Below are positions 1 through 3,571 of a stretch of DNA of 6,041 nucleotides, one piece after another. The notes below the pieces were generated by a model. The model searched no databases and was not told the origin of the DNA. It was given only the letters and a program-made list of their open reading frames with translations. Each line of letters opens with the position of its first letter. Within the stretch, counting starts at the first letter, position 1. Position numbers and translations under genes: made by a program. The DNA is from an uncultured Pseudomonadota bacterium (GTDB lineage: Bacteria > Pseudomonadota > Gammaproteobacteria > Burkholderiales > SG8-39), in NCBI GenBank assembly GCA_903909415.1, contig CAIVVS010000180.1, forward strand, positions 1-6,041, read 5' to 3'.

Positions 1-1
1 C

Positions 2-235
2 GTCACCAACATCCAGCTGGTGTCGGTGGCGCCCGATGCGGAGCGGGCCACCGAGGTGGTGGCGCGCAGCCGCTTTTTCATCTACCAGAACCGGGTCCAG
101 TACGAGACCGCGATGTTCGTGGGACGCCGCACCGACACGCTCAGGCGCGTGGACGGGGACTGGAAGCTCGCGCGGCGCGAGATCCAGCTCGACCAGAACG
201 TGCTGCTGGCCAAGAACCTGACGGTGTTTTTCTAG
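2..235 (+). CDS. Aromatic-ring-hydroxylating dioxygenase, beta (small) subunit, C-terminal part
   Basis: This is the 3' end of a gene cut by the left window edge; 77 codons and a TAG stop are present. The family's beta subunits are roughly 160-195 residues, so a little under half is seen. The tail carries the recognisable family ending: a VGRR-DTLRRVDG-WKLARREI stretch followed by LDQNVLLAKNLTVFF, closely matching the end of BphE/NahAd-type subunits. The beta subunit is the non-catalytic structural partner of the Rieske alpha subunit in a cytoplasmic alpha3-beta3 enzyme that adds O2 to aromatic rings. The alpha subunit should lie just upstream, outside the window. The frame is open from base 2, so the internal GTG at 20 is not taken as the start. 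The substrate cannot be told from this fragment. Confidence 0.9.
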   Translation, partial: VTNIQLVSVAPDAERATEVVARSRFFIYQNRVQYETAMFVGRRTDTLRRVDGDWKLARREIQLDQNVLLAKNLTVFF

Positions 236-248
236 CGCGGGAGTCACA

Positions 249-428
249 GTGATATCCATCCAGAACCTCGAGCCCGGCACGCGCCTGACGCTCAGCTCAG
301 GCGAACACGTGGTGGTCGTGGAGAACCCGCGCGATGGCGCCTGGCTGATGGTGCGCCCTGCCGCGGCGCCAGCGACGGCCAGCCCCGAGCCCTGCAGCGT
401 GGACGACGTCGCCTCGGTCGAGTCCTGA
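249..428 (+). CDS. Small conserved-looking protein downstream of the dioxygenase (59 aa, unrecognised)
   Basis: The ORF starts at GTG 249, with a GGGAG ribosome-binding site at 239-243 (5 nt spacing), and ends at TGA 426-428. It begins 13 nt after the dioxygenase beta stop, so it is very likely in the same operon. The protein opens MISIQNLEPGTRLTLSSGEH, continues with VVVVENPRDGAWLMVRP (residues 21-37) and ends in an Ala/Pro/Ser-rich, acidic tail. The alternating hydrophobic pattern and the turn-like PG, SG and NPRDG positions suggest a small beta-barrel; this is inference. There is no signal peptide or membrane segment, and one Cys at residue 49. I do not recognise the family and assign no function. 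The RBS, the tight spacing and the protein-like composition support a real gene. Confidence 0.65.
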   Translation: MISIQNLEPGTRLTLSSGEHVVVVENPRDGAWLMVRPAAAPATASPEPCSVDDVASVES

Positions 429-435
429 GCGCTCC

Positions 436-466
436 GGTGCGCGCGGGCGTCGCGGCCCGGCGCACC
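436..466 (+). terminator. GC-rich hairpin after the dioxygenase operon (terminator-like, no U tract)
   Basis: A strong dyad starts 7 nt after the TGA of the 59-aa gene. The outer arms GGTGCGC (436-442) and GCGCACC (460-466) pair perfectly. Inside them CGGGC (444-448) pairs with GCCCG (455-459), leaving a single bulged G at 443 and a 6-nt loop (449-454). That gives 12 base pairs, nearly all GC. No run of T follows, so classical intrinsic termination is not proven. Its position between two transcription units fits an operon end. It could instead be a binding site for the activator of the sigma-54 promoter downstream, since it lies about 114-144 bp before the predicted start. Confidence 0.5.
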
Positions 467-553
467 ATGCCCGTGCGGGGTGCGGGCGCGTGGTGACGCG
501 AGGTGCGCCGCCGAGGCAGGCGTTGCGAGCCGGGCGCCGTTTGGCGCCAGCAT

Positions 554-569
554 GGGCACGCTTATTGCT
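554..569 (+). promoter_or_regulatory. Sigma-54 (RpoN) -24/-12 promoter candidate for the Bug-UbiD operon
   Basis: The sequence GGGCACGCTTATTGCT matches the consensus TGGCACG-N4-TTGC-A/T except at the first T. The invariant GG (555-556) and GC (567-568) are exactly 10 nt apart, as sigma-54 requires. Transcription would start near 580, about 25 nt before the ATG at 605, leaving room for the GGAG ribosome-binding site at 594-597. The spacing and the gene-proximal position make this much better than a random GC-rich match. Such promoters need an enhancer-binding ATPase; none is encoded in the window. Confidence 0.6.
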
Positions 570-604
570 GAACGGGGCTCCATTCGCCATCACGGAGTCC
601 CCCC

Positions 605-1576
605 ATGCTGCGCAAGCTTGCAATGGCCTCGACCGGTGTCCTCGCACTGCTGCTCGCCCCGAGTGCCCAGGCACAGGCTTTCTCCAACAAGCCCATCCGC
701 ATCATTGTCGGTTTCGCCGCCGGCGGTAACACCGACATCGTCTCGCGCACCATCGCCGAGCGCATGCAGGCGCAGCTCGGCCAGCCGGTGCTGGTGGAGA
801 ACCGCGCCGGCGCGGGCGGGGTGGTGGCCACCGAGTTCACCGCCAAGTCCGCACCCGACGGCTATACGCTGCTGATGTCCTCGCTGGGGCCGCACACCAT
901 CTCGCCCAGCCTGCTCAAGTCGGTCGGCTTCGATCCCATCGCGGACCTCGCGCCGGTGAGCAACGTCGCGTTCAACGCGCTGCTGCTGATGGTGAACCCC
1001 TCGGTACCGGCGAAGACGGTGCAGGAACTGATCGCCTACGAGAAGTCCAACCCGGGCAAGCTCAACTTCGGGTCATCGGGGGTGAGCGGCACCACACACC
1101 TCTCGGGCGAGGTGTTCAACAGCATGACCGGCACAAAGCTGGTGCACGTGGCCTTCCGTGGCGGGCCGCCCGCCATCGCCGCGCTGCTGGCCGGTGACGT
1201 GCAGCTGATGTTCGCCAACCTGTCCGACGCGCTGCCGCAGATCCGATCCGGCAAGGTGCGTGGCATCGCGGTGACCAGCACGCAGCGCGTGCCGCAGGCG
1301 CCGGAGCTGCCGACCATCGCCGAGTCCGGCCTGCCGGGCTATGACGTCGGCCCGTGGAACGGCCTGGTCGCGCCGGGCAAGACGCCGCCGGATATCATCA
1401 ACCGCCTGTCGGAAACGGTGCAGGTCATCGCCAAGGAACCGGCCTTCCGGCAGAAGATGTTCGAGATCGGCTCCACGCCGATCGGCGACACGCCCGAGCA
1501 GTTCCGCGCCACGATACGCAACGACCTGGCGCGCTGGGCGAAGATCATCAGGGACGCCGGCATCAAGGCAGAGTAG
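605..1576 (+). CDS. Bug/TctC-family periplasmic substrate-binding protein (tripartite tricarboxylate transporter type)
   Basis: A 323-residue protein, the usual size for the family, starting at ATG 605 with GGAG at 594-597. A Sec signal peptide is clear: MLRK, a hydrophobic core at residues 11-19 and an AQAQA cleavage region at 21-25. Family hallmarks follow: PIRIIVGFAAGGNTD (30-44, the first ligand loop), NRAGAGG (66-72), PDGYTLL (84-90), NPGKLNFGSSG (149-159), HVAFRGGPPA (181-190) with ALLAGDVQLMF after it, and PELPTIAESGLPGYD (233-247). Bug proteins bind carboxylates or small aromatic or amide compounds in the periplasm and pass them to TctA/TctB membrane partners, or act in sensing. No TctA/TctB gene lies here, so this is an orphan binding protein, as is common in Burkholderiales. 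The UbiD neighbour suggests a carboxylated ligand (inference). The sigma-54 candidate just upstream is its likely promoter. Confidence 0.93.
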   Translation: MLRKLAMASTGVLALLLAPSAQAQAFSNKPIRIIVGFAAGGNTDIVSRTIAERMQAQLGQPVLVENRAGAGGVVATEFTAKSAPDGYTLLMSSLGPHTISPSLLKSVGFDPIADLAPVSNVAFNALLLMVNPSVPAKTVQELIAYEKSNPGKLNFGSSGVSGTTHLSGEVFNSMTGTKLVHVAFRGGPPAIAALLAGDVQLMFANLSDALPQIRSGKVRGIAVTSTQRVPQAPELPTIAESGLPGYDVGPWNGLVAPGKTPPDIINRLSETVQVIAKEPAFRQKMFEIGSTPIGDTPEQFRATIRNDLARWAKIIRDAGIKAE

Positions 1577-1587
1577 ATACGCGACAT

Positions 1588-1624
1588 GAGTGCGCGGAGT
1601 GAGTGCGCGAAGTGAGTGCGGAAT
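1588..1624 (+). repeat. Imperfect 13-bp tandem repeat between the binding-protein and UbiD genes
   Basis: Three head-to-tail units sit in the 96-nt spacer: GAGTGCGCGGAGT (1588-1600), GAGTGCGCGAAGT (1601-1613) and a decayed GAGTGCGGAAT (1614-1624). Units 1 and 2 differ at one base. The repeat ends 36 nt before the UbiD ribosome-binding site. It looks like a slippage-type duplication; a regulatory role is possible but nothing in the sequence shows one. Confidence 0.7.
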
Positions 1625-1660
1625 GAACGCCGCCATGCAAGCGGCAAGGACAACAAGCGG

Positions 1661-1667
1661 GGGAGGA
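1661..1667 (+). promoter_or_regulatory. Ribosome-binding site that fixes the UbiD start
   Basis: GGGAGGA lies 5 nt before GTG 1673 and is a near-perfect Shine-Dalgarno match. The frame is open further upstream to a GTG at 1616, but that would add 19 basic, low-quality residues (starting MRNERRHASG) encoded partly by the 13-bp repeat, so GTG 1673 is preferred. Confidence 0.75.
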
Positions 1668-1672
1668 CGGTA

Positions 1673-3073
1673 GTGGCGATCAAGGGTTCCGAAGACAAGC
1701 AGAGCATGCGCGGCTTCCTGGGCATGGTCGAGCGCGACCATCCAGACGAGTTGCTGCGCATCAGCCAGCCGGTCAGCACCCACCTGGACATCACCTCCAT
1801 GGTGTTCGAGCTGGAGCAGATGGGCCGCAGCCCGGTGGTGCTGTTCGACAAGGTCGAGGGCCACACCATGCCGGTGGTGACCAACATCGCCGGCAACCGC
1901 AACCTGCTGGCCGCCTGCCTGGGCGTGCCAGTGGCCGAGCTGCCCACCGCCTTCCGCGAGCGCTGCCAGAAGTACCTGCCCTGCGAGACCGTCGCGAAGG
2001 GCGCCTGGGACGAGGTGGTGCTGGAGGGCGACGACGTCGACCTCACCAAGCTGCCGATCCCGTTCCATTTCAGCGTCGACAAGGCGCCCTACGTCACCGC
2101 CGGCCAGCTCACCGCGCGCGACCCCATCACCGGGGTGGACACCACCGGCTTCCACCGCCTGATGCTCGCGGGCAAGAACAAGCTGGGCGTGTCGCTGCAC
2201 TCGCGCCGGCGCATGTTCGAGTTCCACAAGCGCGCCGCCGAGCGCGGCCAGAACCTGCCGGTGGCGATCACGCTGGGCATCCATCCGCTGCACTACATGG
2301 GCTCGCTGGTGTTCGCCTACCCGCCGGGGGTGCGCAAGTACGAGATCATCAGCGGCCTGTTCGGCGAGCCGTATCGGCTGGCGACATGCGGCGTGCAGGA
2401 CCTGGAGGTGCCGGCCGGCGCCGAGATCATCATCGAGGGCGAGATCCTCGCCGACGTCCTCGAGCCCGAAGGCCCGTTCGGCGAGTTCACCGGCTATGCG
2501 TCCTTCCGCAGCACGCAGAACGTGTTCATTGCGAAGCGCGTGCGCATGCGCCGCGACGCGATGTTCCATTCGGTGGCCTCCGGCATGGCGCAGGACCACA
2601 TCCTGGTGTCCTGCATCACCCGCGAGGGCGAGATCCTCAATGCCTTGAAGCGCAACCTGCCGGGCGTGATCGCGGTGCACGTGCCGCACCGCACCTGCGG
2701 CGCCTTCATGGCCGTCGTCAAGATGAAGAAGAGCTCGCAGGGCGAGCCGCAGCAGGCCATCATGGCCGCGCTGGGCACGGAGTTCTACACCAAGTACGTG
2801 ATCGTGGTGGACGAGGACGTCGACATCTTCGACATGGACGACGTGATGTGGGCGGTAGCCACCCGGGTGCGCGCCGAGCGCGACGTGGTGATGATCCCGC
2901 ACGCCAAGGGCGCCATCCTCGACCCGACCTCGGACCCGGTGGAGTTCACCGTCACCAAGATGGGCATCGACGCGACCAAGCCGCTGGGCCGCGAGTTCGC
3001 CGAGCGCCTGACCATCTCCGACGAGCAGCGCGCGCGGGTGCGCGGCATCCTCAAGGCGGCCGGCATCTCCTGA
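1673..3073 (+). CDS. UbiD-family decarboxylase (prenylated-FMN dependent)
   Basis: A 466-residue protein from GTG 1673, a usual UbiD-family length. UbiD enzymes carry out reversible non-oxidative (de)carboxylation of aromatic or unsaturated acids in the cytoplasm with prFMN made by UbiX, which is not in this window. The catalytic signature is intact: Arg162 in TGFHRLML, and Glu266 and Glu271 in EGPFGE, matching the Arg-Glu-Glu set known from Fdc1. Other family motifs are KNKLGVSLHSRRRM (168-181), GIHPLHYMGS (202-211) and DEDVDIFDMDDVMWAVATR (380-398). The gene follows the binding-protein gene by 96 nt with no terminator between, so co-transcription is likely. The aromatic dioxygenase next door suggests a catabolic (hydroxy)aromatic-acid decarboxylase rather than the ubiquinone-pathway enzyme. 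That is inference; the exact substrate cannot be read from the sequence, so no gene symbol is given. Confidence 0.92.
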   Translation: MAIKGSEDKQSMRGFLGMVERDHPDELLRISQPVSTHLDITSMVFELEQMGRSPVVLFDKVEGHTMPVVTNIAGNRNLLAACLGVPVAELPTAFRERCQKYLPCETVAKGAWDEVVLEGDDVDLTKLPIPFHFSVDKAPYVTAGQLTARDPITGVDTTGFHRLMLAGKNKLGVSLHSRRRMFEFHKRAAERGQNLPVAITLGIHPLHYMGSLVFAYPPGVRKYEIISGLFGEPYRLATCGVQDLEVPAGAEIIIEGEILADVLEPEGPFGEFTGYASFRSTQNVFIAKRVRMRRDAMFHSVASGMAQDHILVSCITREGEILNALKRNLPGVIAVHVPHRTCGAFMAVVKMKKSSQGEPQQAIMAALGTEFYTKYVIVVDEDVDIFDMDDVMWAVATRVRAERDVVMIPHAKGAILDPTSDPVEFTVTKMGIDATKPLGREFAERLTISDEQRARVRGILKAAGIS

Positions 3074-3100
3074 TCGCCCGGCCGCGCCCGCTCCGGGCGA
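3074..3100 (+). terminator. Hairpin immediately after the UbiD stop (terminator-like)
   Basis: TCGCCCGG (3074-3081) and CCGGGCGA (3093-3100) form a perfect 8-bp stem with an 11-nt loop, starting at the first base after the TGA. No T run follows, so intrinsic termination is uncertain, but the position fits the end of the Bug-UbiD transcript. Confidence 0.55.
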
Positions 3101-3148
3101 CGTGCCGGGGAGGCATCCTGCGCCGGGCGGCGCACCGGCTCGGCGCGT

Positions 3149-3166
3149 ATGTTCGGTAGTGAACAT
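3149..3166. promoter_or_regulatory. Operator-like palindrome
   Basis: ATGTTC (3149-3154) and GAACAT (3161-3166) form a perfect inverted repeat with a 6-nt spacer (GGTAGT). This 18-bp dyad has the size and symmetry of a site for a dimeric helix-turn-helix repressor such as a TetR-type protein. It lies 49 nt past the UbiD hairpin and 402 nt before the sensor ATG. No regulator gene is present in the window, so the binding protein is unknown. Confidence 0.45.
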
Positions 3167-3307
3167 TCAAGCGCGTCCCGCCCGCGTAGGGTGACTGGAG
3201 GGCGCGCGTCCGGCGGCGATGTCGCGGGGTGCCCGTCTGGCACCTTCGCCATCGGTCGCGCGAGCTGATGGGTTCCGGAATGAATCGCGCGCATCCGGAG
3301 CAAGGCC

Positions 3308-3571
3308 ATGACCCGCGCGGCACGCAGTCCCACCGGTCCGCGCATGTCGGCGAGCCCGGCCTCCCGTGTGGCAGGACCGGCCACTGAACCCGGGCCCGGC
3401 GCCGGCCAGCCCGACGCGAAGGGGGCCGCCCCCTCATCCGTGGATGCCGGGGCCGGTGTTCCCACGCTGTCCGCCTTCCTCGATGGCACCAGGCTCCCGG
3501 CACGCCCCGCGTCAGACGCGTCGTCCCCCGGTGTGGCTCCGGTGGGATCGCTTTCCGGGGAGGCGCCATGA
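3308..3571 (+). CDS. Doubtful small ORF overlapping the sensor start (87 aa, unrecognised)
   Basis: ATG 3308 has a GGAG at 3297-3300 (7 nt spacing), and the TGA overlaps the sensor's ATG in an ATGA arrangement, which is typical of translational coupling. Against it, the product is low-complexity, dominated by Ala, Pro, Gly and Ser. It has no Cys, no hydrophobic segment long enough for a membrane helix or signal peptide, and resembles no family I know. Chance ORFs of this kind are common at this GC content. If real, it would be a disordered protein translated just ahead of the sensor. I keep it only because of the RBS and the overlap. Confidence 0.3.
   Translation: MTRAARSPTGPRMSASPASRVAGPATEPGPGAGQPDAKGAAPSSVDAGAGVPTLSAFLDGTRLPARPASDASSPGVAPVGSLSGEAP

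Larger units (their letters stand above)
3074..3567. other. 494-base intergenic region between UbiD and the sensor gene
   Basis: No confident gene was found on either strand. It holds the UbiD hairpin (3074-3100), an operator-like palindrome (3149-3166), a short dyad GGTGCC-cgtct-GGCACC (3228-3244) without a T run, and a doubtful small ORF (from 3308). I see no convincing sigma-70 -35/-10 pair. The region around 3149-3170 is a local AT-richer patch in otherwise GC-rich sequence, so it is the best place to look for the sensor promoter. Confidence 0.6.

Noticed and set aside
533..548. GGCGCC-gttt-GGCGCC hairpin just upstream of the sigma-54 element
   Set aside because: Only a 6-bp stem built from a self-palindromic hexamer, with no T run; too close to the -24 element for an activator site. 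Probably chance in GC-rich DNA.
1586..1615. Nine-codon mini-ORF (MSARSECAK) in the leader of UbiD, considered as an attenuator peptide
   Set aside because: No convincing RBS, no run of one regulatory amino acid and no alternative terminator/antiterminator fold seen; it is made of the tandem repeat.
1073..3166. 697-codon open frame on the minus strand opposite the binding-protein and UbiD genes
   Set aside because: Same GC-bias artefact; the sense strand encodes two unmistakable protein families over the same bases.
3228..3244. GGTGCC-cgtct-GGCACC dyad in the intergenic region as a terminator
   Set aside because: Short stem, no T tract and not at the end of any supported gene.
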